A stretch of DNA of 64,000 nt from Curvibacter microcysteis (GCF_028649455.1 NZ_JAQSIO010000002.1:682001-746000), one strand, 5' to 3'. Numbered from the stretch's first letter, positions 54,194-63,360 are shown. Notes: generated by a model from the sequence alone, not told the origin. Numbers and translations: made by a program.

Positions 54194-55606
54194 TCAGGCC
54201 CCAGGTGGCGCCGGAGGGCTGGCTTCTGTGCCCGCGGCAGGGGCTGGCGGCTGAAGGGGCGGCTGGCTGGCCGGGCCACCCGCCAGGCGCCTGCGCACCC
54301 ACTGCAGGTGGCTGCGCAGGGCGTACAGCTCGTCGGTGTAGGACAGGGGCAGGTGGATTTGCGTGACCTGCTGCTCCACCTCGGCGAGCTCTTGCAACAA
54401 GGCTGCGGGCGTGGCCTCGCCTTGGTCCAGGCGGGCCTCGATGTCGCGCAGCCGGCCGTACCAGCGGAACACCCGCGACCGGACCCGGAAGGTGTAGAGC
54501 GGCGGGATCACCCGGCTCAGCGGCAGCACGATGGCCAGCACCACCCCCAGCGCCAGGCCCATGCGCTGCACCAGATTGGCCAGCCAGAAGGGCAGGTGGC
54601 GCTGCAGCCAGGACGGGCCCTCGGTGTAGGCGCGCTCGGCTTCGCGGCTCAGGGGCAGTTCGTTGTGGTTGAGGTTGGGGAACTCACCCGCGCGGTTGAA
54701 CCAGCCGGCGTTGCCATGCAGGCTGCGCGCGGTCTGGGCAAACAGCTGCTGCAGCGCGGGGTGGGTATCAGCGCGAACCAGCAGCGAGGTGGTGGATGCC
54801 ACCAGGCGCGCATCGCGCGAGGGGATGTCACGCGCCAGGTCGACCACCCCGCGAGGCAGGGTCACCGGCGTCAGGAAGGGAAAGCGGCGCGCATAGGCTT
54901 CGCTCTGCCCAAAAGCCATCAGAAACACGCCGGGCGTTTGGAGCAGCATCTGCACCAGAGGCGATTCAGGGGCGGACGCAAACACCACCGCGTCCAGCTC
55001 GCCCCCCAAAAAGGCCACGGTGGCGGGGGTTTGGGCCAGTTGAGACAGCTTCAAGGCGCTGGGCTCGACGCCATTGGCTTTGAGCAACTGCGTCATGAGC
55101 GCTGGGGCGCCACTGCCCTGGGCGCCCACATTGACCCGCAGGCCACGCAGCTGGGCCAGCGAGGTCAGAGGCCGGTTCGGGCCCACATGGCCGTAGGACG
55201 CGGGGCGGTAGAACACCCACAGCGGCTCCATGAATAGGCTGCCCAGGGATTGCAGCTCCTCGTCGGCTTCGGTGGGGTTGGCCGTGGCCGTGCCGCCTTG
55301 CACAAAGCCCAGGTCGGCTTGGCCCTCGGCCAGCAGTTGCAGGTTGGCGGCCGAACCGTCGGAGGGCAGCAGTTTGACTTCGATGCCCTCGCGCGCCAGC
55401 GCCTCGGCGTAGGCCTTGCCAAAGCGTTCGTAGGCGCTTTGTGCGGGGCCGGTGGCCAGGGTCACCTGGCGCGGCGGCGTCGGGTTGAGCCAGGTGTAGG
55501 CACCCCACAACAAGAGCACGGGCAGCAAGGCGATGGGCCCGGCCGACAGCAGAAGGTCGCGCAGGTTCAGCAGGTAGTAGCGCAGGGTGCGTGAGAGGCT
55601 GGACAT
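54194..55606 (-). CDS. TAXI-family solute-binding protein with C-terminal membrane helix
   Basis: A 470-aa protein. It has an N-terminal membrane anchor (residues 18-40), then a TAXI/TRAP-type binding domain (VTLATGPAQSAYERFGKAYAE, ADLGFVQGGTA, VNVGAQGSGAPALMTQLL, FLGGELDAVVF). A second helix near residue 335 (LALGVVLAIVLPLSRVIPPLY) and a coiled C-terminal domain follow. Classical TAXI proteins are free periplasmic proteins working with TRAP permeases; no DctQM-type genes are here, so it may be a sensor or membrane-bound binding protein. It lies 4 bases after the P1 peptidase gene reading in the same direction. Confidence 0.82.
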   Translation of the reverse strand: MSSLSRTLRYYLLNLRDLLLSAGPIALLPVLLLWGAYTWLNPTPPRQVTLATGPAQSAYERFGKAYAEALAREGIEVKLLPSDGSAANLQLLAEGQADLGFVQGGTATANPTEADEELQSLGSLFMEPLWVFYRPASYGHVGPNRPLTSLAQLRGLRVNVGAQGSGAPALMTQLLKANGVEPSALKLSQLAQTPATVAFLGGELDAVVFASAPESPLVQMLLQTPGVFLMAFGQSEAYARRFPFLTPVTLPRGVVDLARDIPSRDARLVASTTSLLVRADTHPALQQLFAQTARSLHGNAGWFNRAGEFPNLNHNELPLSREAERAYTEGPSWLQRHLPFWLANLVQRMGLALGVVLAIVLPLSRVIPPLYTFRVRSRVFRWYGRLRDIEARLDQGEATPAALLQELAEVEQQVTQIHLPLSYTDELYALRSHLQWVRRRLAGGPASQPPLQPPAPAAGTEASPPAPPGA

Positions 55607-55610
55607 GGGC

Positions 55611-56786
55611 TCAGTCCTTGGCCTGCTGGGCCTGCTGGGCCTTCTGGCGGGTCAAGTCGGGCGCCATGCCGGTGTCGGGGGGTGGCGCCAGGTCCAGTGC
55701 GGCTGGCAGGTGCAGGCCCTCGGCGGTGCGCAGGCCGCGCGCGGCCAGCACGGCGCGCACGGTGGCGCGGGCCATGGCTTCGGCGGCCATGGTGGCCAGC
55801 ACCATCATGCCGGGAGAGTGGTCGGCCCGCCCCGTGGCCAGTGCGAACACGGTGTCGCCGTCGGACAAGGTGTGGACCGGGTTGATGCTGCGGGCCAGGC
55901 CGTCTTGCCCGGCCACGGCCAGGCGCTGGGCCTGGGCCTTGGTCAGCGGGGCATCGGTGGCGATCACGCCCAGGGTGGTGTTGGTGCCGGGCAGCAGGGG
56001 CCTGGGCGGCTCGCCGCGCAACAGGGCGCGGCGCGTGTCCAGCAGGCGGCGCCCATTGGCGGTGCGGGCGCCGGCCAACACACGGCCGGTGTCGGGGTCC
56101 AGCACGTCACCCAGGGCGTTGCAGGCCACCAGCGCGCCCACGGTGACGCCGTCCACCGTGACCGAGGCGGTGCCGATGCCGCCCTTCATGGCGCGGTGGA
56201 TGCCAAAAATCTTGCCCACGGCCGCCCCCGTGCCCGCGCCCACATTGCCTTCGGCCGGGCGGCGCGTGCTGGCAGCTGCGCAGGCCGCGTAGCCAGCGGC
56301 GGCGTCGGGGCGGATGCGCATGTCGCCCACCAGCAGGTCAAACAGCACGGCAGCGGGCACGATGGGCAGGCGGCCGACGCCCACGTTGAAGCCCACGCCT
56401 TGCTCCTCCAGCCAGCGCACCGCGCCGCTGGCGGCGTCCAGGCCCCAGGCGCTGCCACCGGCCAAAACAATGGCGTGCACCTGCTGCACGAGGTTGGACG
56501 GGTCCAGCAGGTCGGTTTCGCGGGTGCCAGGGGCGGCGCCGCGCACGTCGACCCCGGCCACCGCGCCCTCGCGCGCCATCACCACCGTGCAACCGGTGGG
56601 CCGGCGCTCATCGGTGAAGTGGCCGACCTCGATGCCCGGCACGTCGGTGATGCTGCCCGGGCCTCGGCGGCGTGGCGTGCGCTGGGGCTGGGCTGGCCCG
56701 GCGGCCGTGGCCGACTTGGCTGCGGCGGGCTGGGGGGCCTTGCGTTGAGATGTGGCGGGCTGGGCGCGTGGGGTGGCTTGGGGCAT
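55611..56786 (-). CDS. P1-family (DmpA-like) Ntn aminopeptidase
   Basis: A 391-aa self-processing hydrolase of the DmpA/BapA group, which cleaves N-terminal D- or beta-amino-acyl peptides. It has the family start GSITDVPGIEVGHFTD, the LAGGSAWGLDAASG and GNVGAGTGAAVGK blocks, and the autocleavage region GTNTTLGVIATDAPL, where a Thr/Ser becomes the new N-terminal nucleophile. The N-terminal 45 residues are Pro/Ala-rich. The ATG at 56786 is preferred to the longer frame (to 57032), which runs into the oxidase gene. Confidence 0.85.
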   Translation of the reverse strand: MPQATPRAQPATSQRKAPQPAAAKSATAAGPAQPQRTPRRRGPGSITDVPGIEVGHFTDERRPTGCTVVMAREGAVAGVDVRGAAPGTRETDLLDPSNLVQQVHAIVLAGGSAWGLDAASGAVRWLEEQGVGFNVGVGRLPIVPAAVLFDLLVGDMRIRPDAAAGYAACAAASTRRPAEGNVGAGTGAAVGKIFGIHRAMKGGIGTASVTVDGVTVGALVACNALGDVLDPDTGRVLAGARTANGRRLLDTRRALLRGEPPRPLLPGTNTTLGVIATDAPLTKAQAQRLAVAGQDGLARSINPVHTLSDGDTVFALATGRADHSPGMMVLATMAAEAMARATVRAVLAARGLRTAEGLHLPAALDLAPPPDTGMAPDLTRQKAQQAQQAKD

Positions 56787-56904
56787 GGTCGGCGGGGTGA
56801 ACAGGTCGTGACGGGCCAGGGTGGGTGGGGCATGCCCAGCCTTGGGCTGGGGCATGACCCGGATCCTGCCGACGCTGATTATGGGTGCAGCGCCCGCAGG
56901 CGTT

Positions 56905-58374
56905 TCAGTGCTGGTGCGCCCCGGCGCCTGGTTTGCGCACCGAGGGCAGGGTGCTGTCGGGCAAGGCGCCCGCGGGCGTGGCTTCAGGGCTGCTGCTGGG
57001 GTGCTGGTGGCTGTGCATGGCGGCAGCGTCATGGCTTGCGGCAGGTGCGGCCGGGCTGGTGGGCTGGGCCGGGGCCTGGGGGGCCTCGGGCACCGGGCCG
57101 GTCCATTCGCGGGCCAGGGTGCCGGCGGGCGGCTGGTACCAGCCGGGGTCGCTGTGGTCGCCCGGCTTTTGGCCGCGCCGCACCTTGAGCAGGGTGAACA
57201 TGCCCCCCATGTCCAGCGAGCCGTGGGGGCCGCGCCCGCCCATCATGGGCAGGGTGTTCTCGGGCAGGGGCATGCGCATGCTGCCCATTTCGGCCATACC
57301 GCGCTCCCCCATGGCCATGTAGCCCGGCACCAGGTTCTGGATCTTCTCCAGCACGGCGCTTTGGTCGACGCCGATCATGGTGGGCACGTTGTGGCCCATG
57401 GGGCCCATGGTGTGGTGGCTTTTGTGGCAGTGCAGGGCCCAGTCGCCTTCCTCGTCGGCCACGAACTCGATCTGCCGCATCTGGCCCACGCCCACGTCCG
57501 TGGTCACCTCGGGCCAGCGCGCCGTGGGCGGCACCGGTCCGCCGTCGGTGCCGGTGACGGTGAACTCGTGGCCGTGCAAGTGGATGGGGTGGTTGGTCAT
57601 GGTCAGGTTGCCGACGCGGATGCGCACCTTGTCACCAAGCCGCACGTTGAGGCTGTCGATGCCGGGGAAGGTGCGGCTGTTCCAGGTCCAGAGGTTGAAG
57701 TCCAGCATGGTGTTGACCTGGGGCGTGGCGCTGCCGGGCTCGACGTTGTAGGACGCCATCAGGAAGGCGAAGTCCCGGTCCACCTTGGCAATCAGCGGGC
57801 TGGTCTGGCGTGGGTGGGTGATCCACAGGCCCATCAGGCCCATGGCCATCTGGGTCATTTCGTCGGCATGGGGGTGGTACATGAAGGTGCCGGGACGGCG
57901 CGCCACGAACTCATAGACCCAGGTCTTGCCGGGCTCGATGGCGGGCTGGGTCAGGCCGGCCACGCCGTCCATGCCGTTGGGCAGGCGCTGGCCGTGCCAG
58001 TGGACGGTGGTGGGTTCGGGCAGGCGGTTGCTGACGAACAGGCGCACGCGGTCGCCCTCGACCACCTCGATGGTGGGGCCCGGGCTTTGGCCGTTGTAAC
58101 CCCACAGGCGCATTTGCATGCCGGGAGCGATCTCGCGCACCACGGGCTCGGCCACCAGGTGGAATTCCTTCACCCCCTGGTTCAGGCGCCAAGGCAGGGT
58201 CCAACCATTGAGCGTGAGCACGGGGGTGTAGCGTGTGCCTTCGGGCCGCCACGGTGTGCTGCCGCCGACGGGGGGCTGGTGCAGTTCGGGCAGGGCGGCC
58301 AGGGCGCTGCGGGCGACCGCCGCGCTGGCCAGGGTGCCGGCCACGGCACCCGAGAAAAATTGGCGTCTTTGCAT
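56905..58374 (-). CDS. Multicopper oxidase (CopA/CotA-like)
   Basis: A 489-aa periplasmic copper oxidase. A Tat signal (RRQFFSGAVAGTLASAA) opens the protein. Copper motifs are HWHG, HPHAD, HPIHLHG and the type 1/3 cluster HCHKSHHTMGPM near residue 330. A Met/Gly-rich segment follows, and the His-rich C-terminus ends GAGAHQH. It probably oxidises Cu(I) for copper tolerance. The ATG at 58374 lies 2 bases after the TolC gene stop (TGATCATG), so the two are coupled. Confidence 0.9.
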   Translation of the reverse strand: MQRRQFFSGAVAGTLASAAVARSALAALPELHQPPVGGSTPWRPEGTRYTPVLTLNGWTLPWRLNQGVKEFHLVAEPVVREIAPGMQMRLWGYNGQSPGPTIEVVEGDRVRLFVSNRLPEPTTVHWHGQRLPNGMDGVAGLTQPAIEPGKTWVYEFVARRPGTFMYHPHADEMTQMAMGLMGLWITHPRQTSPLIAKVDRDFAFLMASYNVEPGSATPQVNTMLDFNLWTWNSRTFPGIDSLNVRLGDKVRIRVGNLTMTNHPIHLHGHEFTVTGTDGGPVPPTARWPEVTTDVGVGQMRQIEFVADEEGDWALHCHKSHHTMGPMGHNVPTMIGVDQSAVLEKIQNLVPGYMAMGERGMAEMGSMRMPLPENTLPMMGGRGPHGSLDMGGMFTLLKVRRGQKPGDHSDPGWYQPPAGTLAREWTGPVPEAPQAPAQPTSPAAPAASHDAAAMHSHQHPSSSPEATPAGALPDSTLPSVRKPGAGAHQH

Positions 58375-58376
58375 GA

Positions 58377-59888
58377 TCAATGTCCTGGTGTGGGGGCAGC
58401 GCTGGCAGCCGGGGCGTTGCTGCGCAACAGGTTGCCGCTGCTGGCTGGTGAGGTGTTGGCAGTGCCGCTCAGGGCCAGGCGCAGGTCGGTGTCGGCCAGC
58501 CAGAAGTCTCGTCGCGCCTCGATGGCCGCGTTCACGCTGAGGGCGTTTTGCCGCGCCTCGGCCAGCAGCTCCCAGACGCTGCTGAGCATGCCGTTGTAGC
58601 GCAGCAGGGTTTCGTCGGTGATTTGCCGCCGCAGGGGCAGGACCTCGGACTCCAGTTGGCGCGACACGGTCCAGGCACTTTGCCAGTCCTGCCAGCGGCC
58701 CCGCGCTTCGCTGCGCGCCAGCACGGCCACCTCGCGCACGCGGGCCTGGGCGAGGCGGAGTTGGGCCTCGCTGCGGGCCACACGGGCCTGGCCCTGGTCG
58801 AACAAGGGCAGGGGGACTTCGATTTCCACGCTGCGTTTGCTGTCGCGGCTGCCGGGCTGGGTGATGGTGTTGTAGCCCAGACCCAGCTCAAAAGCGCTGA
58901 CATAGCCGGTGACGCGGGTGTAGCCCAGCGAGTCGGCGATGGCCTGGTACTCGCCTTGGGCGGCCCGCACATCCAGGCGCTCGCGCAAGGCTTGGGCCTC
59001 GTAGTCGGCCTCGGGCAGCAGTTCGCTGGGGGGGGCGGGCAGTTGCGCGGGCAGTTGCAGTGCGAGGCCGTCGTTCAGGCCCAGCAGACGGATCAGTTGC
59101 TCTCGGCTGGCTTGGGCCTGCAGGCGGGCGCGGGCACCTTGCACGCGGGCATCCTGGAGCGCGCTTTGCTCGCGCGCTTGTTGCAACCGGCTCCAGTTGC
59201 CAGCCTTGACCATCTGGCGACCCAGTTCGGCGCCGGCTTCGGCGGCCTCCTGCACCTGCAGCCAGTAGCGGGTGGCGTGCTGGGCCGCGACGGCACGCAC
59301 CCAGGCGCGGCGCACCTCGGCGCTCAGGCGCAGCACCTCTTGGGCGGTTTGCAGGCGGGCCTGGGCCAGTTGGCGGTCTTGCCATTGCAGGCGCCAAGGC
59401 AGGGTGACCAGGCTCCAGAGGTCGATGCGCAGCAGGCGCTCGATCTCGGTCTGGCCGCCTTCACGCACCCGCCCCAGGCCCAGGCCGGGGTTGGGCAACA
59501 AGGCCATCTGTTGGCGTTGGGCCGCGGACACGTCCAGCGCCGCCAACTGGGCTTGCAGGCTGGGGCTGTTGAGCAGGGCCAGGCGCACCGCGGTGTCGGC
59601 CTCCAGCGCTTGGGCCAACAGGCTGGCCACGGCCTCGGAGTGCGCCTGGGGGCTCAGTCTTGGCGCGGGCCACTGCGTGGCGGCGGGGCCGCCGTGCTGC
59701 TGGACCAGCTCAGGGACTTGGGGGCTGGCCCCGGGGGGCAGTCCGCTGGCGCAGCCGGTCAGTGTGCCGATCAGCACCAGGGCCAGGGCTGGCCAAGCCA
59801 TCCCGGCTCGGTGCCTGGCGCGAGGAGGGACGCCCAGGGTAGGGCGTGCGGGGTCAAGGTCATCCACCCAGGGACGGGGGAGGTGCAT
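58377..59888 (-). CDS. TolC-family outer-membrane lipoprotein (CusC-like)
   Basis: A 503-aa outer-membrane efflux protein. A lipobox LTGCAS lies near residue 46, with two repeated OEP regions (LQAQLAALDVSAAQRQQMALLPNPGLG and VEIEVPLPLFDQGQARVARSEAQLRLAQARV). The ATG at 59888 has a TGGAG site 7 bases upstream, but an internal ATG at 59801 would give a more typical lipoprotein signal. No RND pump or membrane-fusion partner is nearby. It is cotranscribed with the multicopper oxidase. Confidence 0.85.
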   Translation of the reverse strand: MHLPRPWVDDLDPARPTLGVPPRARHRAGMAWPALALVLIGTLTGCASGLPPGASPQVPELVQQHGGPAATQWPAPRLSPQAHSEAVASLLAQALEADTAVRLALLNSPSLQAQLAALDVSAAQRQQMALLPNPGLGLGRVREGGQTEIERLLRIDLWSLVTLPWRLQWQDRQLAQARLQTAQEVLRLSAEVRRAWVRAVAAQHATRYWLQVQEAAEAGAELGRQMVKAGNWSRLQQAREQSALQDARVQGARARLQAQASREQLIRLLGLNDGLALQLPAQLPAPPSELLPEADYEAQALRERLDVRAAQGEYQAIADSLGYTRVTGYVSAFELGLGYNTITQPGSRDSKRSVEIEVPLPLFDQGQARVARSEAQLRLAQARVREVAVLARSEARGRWQDWQSAWTVSRQLESEVLPLRRQITDETLLRYNGMLSSVWELLAEARQNALSVNAAIEARRDFWLADTDLRLALSGTANTSPASSGNLLRSNAPAASAAPTPGH

Positions 59889-60027
59889 GGAAAGCTCCAA
59901 AGATCAGGGGCGGCCGATGTCAGGCCGATGGGCGCAACCCACCGAGGCCCTTGGGCTTCAGCGGCGGCGCAGGAGGGGGCGCCAAGCGACGCCCCTTCAG
60001 GCTTGGCGCAGGCCAAGCCGTCTGAAG

Positions 60028-60450
60028 TCAGGCGATGGGTGGCTTGAGGCGCGGGTTCAGGCAAGCGCTTTGAAAGCGGCCTTCGGCGCTGGGGGGCGTG
60101 GCAAAGCGCAGTGCTGGCAGCTGTTGGGCGTTGAGCTGGGGGCTGAGCAGGGCCAGGTGGCAGATCTGGCAGGCGGAACAGGCACCACCGTGGGTGGGGT
60201 GGGCGCTGTGGCTGGCGTCGGTCAGCCCAGGCTCAGGGGTGTCGGCCAGCTCATGGCAGGGCGGCGTCACGCCGTGAGTGGCATGGGCCGACATGGGCTT
60301 GGGCTCGGCGTCCAGGAGGTTCAGGCTCAGGGCCGTCGCAGCCCTGATGGGCACAGCGGCCTCACTGGACAGCCCCAGTGCCATGGCGTCGCCCAACCAG
60401 GCTCGCCAGGCGAGCAGCAGGATCAAGGCGATGAGGGCGGGGCGGCGCAT
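60028..60450 (-). CDS. Small Cys/His-rich DUF2946-like protein
   Basis: A 140-aa secreted or membrane-anchored protein with a hydrophobic N-terminus (IALILLLAWRAWLG). Its centre has several His residues and a CSACQICHLA motif near residue 93, as in DUF2946 proteins that occur near copper genes. It may bind metal in the periplasm; function not established. It lies between the TolC gene and the CadA-type ATPase, separated from the former by 140 bases in which I see nothing further. Confidence 0.6.
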   Translation of the reverse strand: MRRPALIALILLLAWRAWLGDAMALGLSSEAAVPIRAATALSLNLLDAEPKPMSAHATHGVTPPCHELADTPEPGLTDASHSAHPTHGGACSACQICHLALLSPQLNAQQLPALRFATPPSAEGRFQSACLNPRLKPPIA

Positions 60451-60491
60451 CGCTCGATGATAAGCCTTCAGCCCGCCGCCCTGTCATGGCT

Positions 60492-62516
60492 TCAGGCCGG
60501 TCTGCGCAGCAGACGCAAGCCATTCATGATCACGATCAAACTGGCGCCCAGGTCAGCAAACACCGCCATCCACAGCGTGCCCAGGCCCGCGATGGCCAGC
60601 GCGGCAAACACCAACTTCAGGCCCAGGGCGATGCTGAGGTTTTGCAGCAGCACCCGGTGCGTGCGCTGCGACAGGCGAATGGTCTCGGCCAGGCGGCGCG
60701 GATCGTCGTTCATCAGCACGATGTCGGCGGCCTGGACCGCCACCCCGGTGCCGACGCCGCCCATGGCAAAGCCCAGCTCGGCGCTGGCCAGGGCCGGCGC
60801 GTCGTTGATGCCGTCGCCCGCCATGCCGACGGGGCCGTGGGTCTGGCGCAGCACGGCCAGGGCGGCCTGTTTGTCCTGCGGCATCAGCTCGGCGCGCCAG
60901 TCGCTCACTCCCGCTTGGCGGGCGATGGCGGCCACCGTGGCGGCGTTGTCGCCGCTGAGCAGCACCGGGTGGACACCGAGTGCGCGCAATTCGGCCACGG
61001 CCTGGGGGCTGTTGGGGCGCAGCGGGTCCGCCACGGCCAGCCAGCCCAACACTTGGCGATCGCAGCTGACCCAGGACAGGCTGCGCGCCTGAGCGCTTTG
61101 CTCGGCGGCCACGCCGTCCAAGGTGGGCGACCAGTCGCAGTGGCTTTGCAGCCAGCGCTGGCTGCCCAGCCGCCAGCAGCGGCCCTGGTCCCACAGTTCC
61201 AGGCCTTGGCCGCTGAGGGTGCTGGGCAGGGCTTGGCCGGTCTGGGTTGGGCCGAGTTGGACGCTCAAGCCTGCGGCGATGGCTTGCGCCACCGGGTGGG
61301 TGGAGGCCCGGGTCAATGCCAAGGCCTGGGGGCGCCAATCGGTGCCCGGCTGCGCGGGCGGGGGCAAGACGTCCCCCTGGGTCACCAGCACGGGCTTGCC
61401 CTGGGTCAGGGTGCCGGTTTTGTCCAGGCCCATCACACGCAGGTGGCGTGCGGCTTCCAGGTGCTGGCCGCCCTTGATCAGGATGCCGCGCCGGGCCGCC
61501 GCCGTGAGGCCGCTGACCAGGGTGACGGGGGTGGAGATCACCAGGGCGCAGGGGCAGGCGATGACCAGCAGCACCAGGGCGCGGTAAAAGGCCTCGGACC
61601 AAGCCCAGCCCACAACCAGGGGCCCCAACAAGGCCACCGCCACAGCCAAGGCCAGCACGCTGGGCGTGTAGATGCGGGCAAAGCGGTCCACCCAACGCTG
61701 CGTGGGCGCGCGCGAGGTTTGCGCGGCCTGCACCGCCTGGACCACCCCGTCCAGCGTGCTTTGCCCCGAAGCCTGGGTCACGCGCAGCTGCAAGGCGGCT
61801 TGCTGGTTCAGGCTGCCGGCCAGCAGGCGGTCGCCAGGCCCTTTGTCCACGGGCAGGCTTTCGCCGGTGAGGGGCGACTCGTCCACGGCGCTGCGGCCTT
61901 GCAACACTTGGCCATCCAGGGGCACCCGCTCACCTGCGGGCAGCAGGACGACCGCCCCGACCGATACCTGGGCCAGGGGCTGCGCCAGCCAGCGACCGTC
62001 TGCTTGCTGGACCTGGGCGGTGGCGGGCACCAGTTGCAGCAGGGCCGAGATGGCGTGCCGCGCACGGTCGGCCGCGCGGTGTTCCAGGGTTTCCGCCAAG
62101 GCGTAGAGGGCCATCACCATGCCGGCCTCAGCCCACTGGCCGATCAGCAGGGCGCCCGCCACGGCCACGGCCATCAGGGCTTCGATGCTGATGCGGCCGT
62201 GGCGCAGCGCTTTCACGCCGCTCCACCACGTGCCCAGCCCCGCCAGGGCGATGGCCATCACGGCCAGGCTTTGCGCCGCCCAAGGGCTGGCCAGCCAGCT
62301 TGGACTGGGGGCCAGCAGGGGAAGCAATTCAGCGCCTGTTGCCGCGATCAGCGCCGCGCCCAGGCGCCAGGGGCCGGGTAGGCCCTGACCATGGTCATGG
62401 TCATGGTCGTGGTCGTGGTCGTGGTCCGCAGGCGCGGCCTGGCAGGGGCCGGGGCATGGTGCGTCCGGTGGTGTTGGTGGGTGGTTCGCATGGGGGGCGT
62501 GGGGCTTGGAAGTCAT
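60492..62516 (-). CDS. cadA: Zn/Cd/Pb-type P1B ATPase without an HMA domain
   Basis: A 674-aa heavy-metal exporter. The membrane core has CPC at 321-323, phosphorylation D365 in DKTGT, TGES at 217-220, HP in STHPVA near 407 and GDGINDAP at 567-574. K634 and D655 in the last helices match Zn/Cd/Pb-selective pumps such as ZntA. The usual N-terminal HMA domain (GMTC-CxxC) is missing; instead residues 21-42 have CPGPC and six His-Asp repeats. It is divergent from a CadR-type gene with a shared operator. Confidence 0.92.
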   Translation of the reverse strand: MTSKPHAPHANHPPTPPDAPCPGPCQAAPADHDHDHDHDHDHGQGLPGPWRLGAALIAATGAELLPLLAPSPSWLASPWAAQSLAVMAIALAGLGTWWSGVKALRHGRISIEALMAVAVAGALLIGQWAEAGMVMALYALAETLEHRAADRARHAISALLQLVPATAQVQQADGRWLAQPLAQVSVGAVVLLPAGERVPLDGQVLQGRSAVDESPLTGESLPVDKGPGDRLLAGSLNQQAALQLRVTQASGQSTLDGVVQAVQAAQTSRAPTQRWVDRFARIYTPSVLALAVAVALLGPLVVGWAWSEAFYRALVLLVIACPCALVISTPVTLVSGLTAAARRGILIKGGQHLEAARHLRVMGLDKTGTLTQGKPVLVTQGDVLPPPAQPGTDWRPQALALTRASTHPVAQAIAAGLSVQLGPTQTGQALPSTLSGQGLELWDQGRCWRLGSQRWLQSHCDWSPTLDGVAAEQSAQARSLSWVSCDRQVLGWLAVADPLRPNSPQAVAELRALGVHPVLLSGDNAATVAAIARQAGVSDWRAELMPQDKQAALAVLRQTHGPVGMAGDGINDAPALASAELGFAMGGVGTGVAVQAADIVLMNDDPRRLAETIRLSQRTHRVLLQNLSIALGLKLVFAALAIAGLGTLWMAVFADLGASLIVIMNGLRLLRRPA
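62391..62426. repeat. Six tandem hexamers encoding the His-Asp tract of the metal ATPase
   Basis: Three copies of ATGGTC then three of GTGGTC read on the + strand, encoding (Asp-His)6 on the other. Unit length keeps the reading frame, so copy-number changes would alter only the metal-binding tail length. Confidence 0.9.
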
Positions 62517-62522
62517 GAAGGC

Positions 62523-62553
62523 ATTGGAAACCCTGAAGTGACTTCAGGGTCAA
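62523..62553 (-). promoter_or_regulatory. CadR-type promoter/operator of the metal ATPase
   Basis: Reading leftward, -35 TTGACC (62548-62553) and -10 TCCAAT (62523-62528) have a 19-base spacer. The spacer region contains a perfect 10-1-10 dyad: ACCCTGAAGT (62530-62539), G, ACTTCAGGGT (62541-62550). This is the MerR/CadR layout. The -10 ends 6 bases before the ATPase ATG, so the transcript may be leaderless. Confidence 0.8.
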
Positions 62554-62591
62554 GGCCTAAGATGCCGTCTTTTTGAGACAAGGCAAAACCC

Positions 62592-63074
62592 ATGTCTTCA
62601 CCAACCCACACCAGTGCACCCGTGTGGCGCATTGGCGAGATTGCCCAGCGCTCCGGGGTGTCGGTGGCCAATGTGCGCTACTACGAACGCGAGGGCTTGC
62701 TGGACCCCGCACCGCGCCGTGACAACCAGTACCGCGTGTACGGCGAGGGCGAATTGCAGCGCCTGCGCTTCATCCGCCTGTGCCGCTCCTTCGACATGTC
62801 GCTGGATGAGGTGCGCACCTTGCTGGCCCTGGACCTCACGCGCGCCGAAGACTGCCAGCGTGCCCAGCAGGCGGTGCAGGCTCATTTGCAGCACGTGCAG
62901 GCCCGCCTGGCCGAGCTGCGCGGTCTGGAAGCCCAGTTGCAGCATTTGGAGGCCCATTGCGCGGGCGAGGGGCCGCGTTGCAGCCTGATCGAGGCCCTCC
63001 ATCAGCAAGCCCGCCAATTGCCGACCGAGCCGCAGATCAGCGGGTTGGGCCGGGGTGTGGGCCGGCACGTTTGA
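62592..63074 (+). CDS. cadR: MerR-family heavy-metal regulator (CadR/PbrR type)
   Basis: A 160-aa activator. The MerR HTH is WRIGEIAQRSGVSVANVRYYEREGLL, followed by the DMSLDEVRTLLAL hinge and a long dimerisation helix. Cysteines C88, C123 and C130 have the 35- and 7-residue spacings of CadR (C77, C112, C119), pointing to Cd/Zn/Pb sensing. A His-rich tail is absent. It controls the divergent ATPase from the dyad at 62530-62550. Confidence 0.9.
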   Translation: MSSPTHTSAPVWRIGEIAQRSGVSVANVRYYEREGLLDPAPRRDNQYRVYGEGELQRLRFIRLCRSFDMSLDEVRTLLALDLTRAEDCQRAQQAVQAHLQHVQARLAELRGLEAQLQHLEAHCAGEGPRCSLIEALHQQARQLPTEPQISGLGRGVGRHV

Positions 63075-63087
63075 TCGGTGGGTCGGC

Positions 63088-63360
63088 TCAGCTCAGCCGT
63101 TGCCGGGCTTTGGCCACCCAGCCGTGCAGGTGATCTGCCAGGTCTTTTTGGCTGAACGAGCAGCTTTCTTCGGTGATCAAAGCGGCGGACTCCAAGCGGT
63201 CCAGCAGTTGGTGCAGCACCGTCTCGAACTGGGGCGGCAAAGCGGCCAGCAACAGGCCCTGGCTTCGGGCGGTTTGGCTGAGGGTCGCGATGCTGATCGC
63301 GCCTTGGCCCCACTGCTGGAGTTGGGATTCAAAAAGTTGGAGTTGATCGTGAGCGCTCAT
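63088..63360 (-). CDS. Small hypothetical protein
   Basis: A protein of about 90 aa (MSAHDQLQLFESQLQQWGQG...), helical, with no recognised domain. An in-frame start at 63474 would give 128 aa; neither has a clear ribosome site, and the longer form would run into the promoter area of the next gene. It converges on cadR. Confidence 0.45.
   Translation of the reverse strand: MSAHDQLQLFESQLQQWGQGAISIATLSQTARSQGLLLAALPPQFETVLHQLLDRLESAALITEESCSFSQKDLADHLHGWVAKARQRLS

Noticed and set aside
62391-62426. Short tandem repeats as a possible CRISPR-like array
   Set aside because: Units are 6 bases without spacers and lie inside the ATPase coding region, encoding a His-Asp tract.
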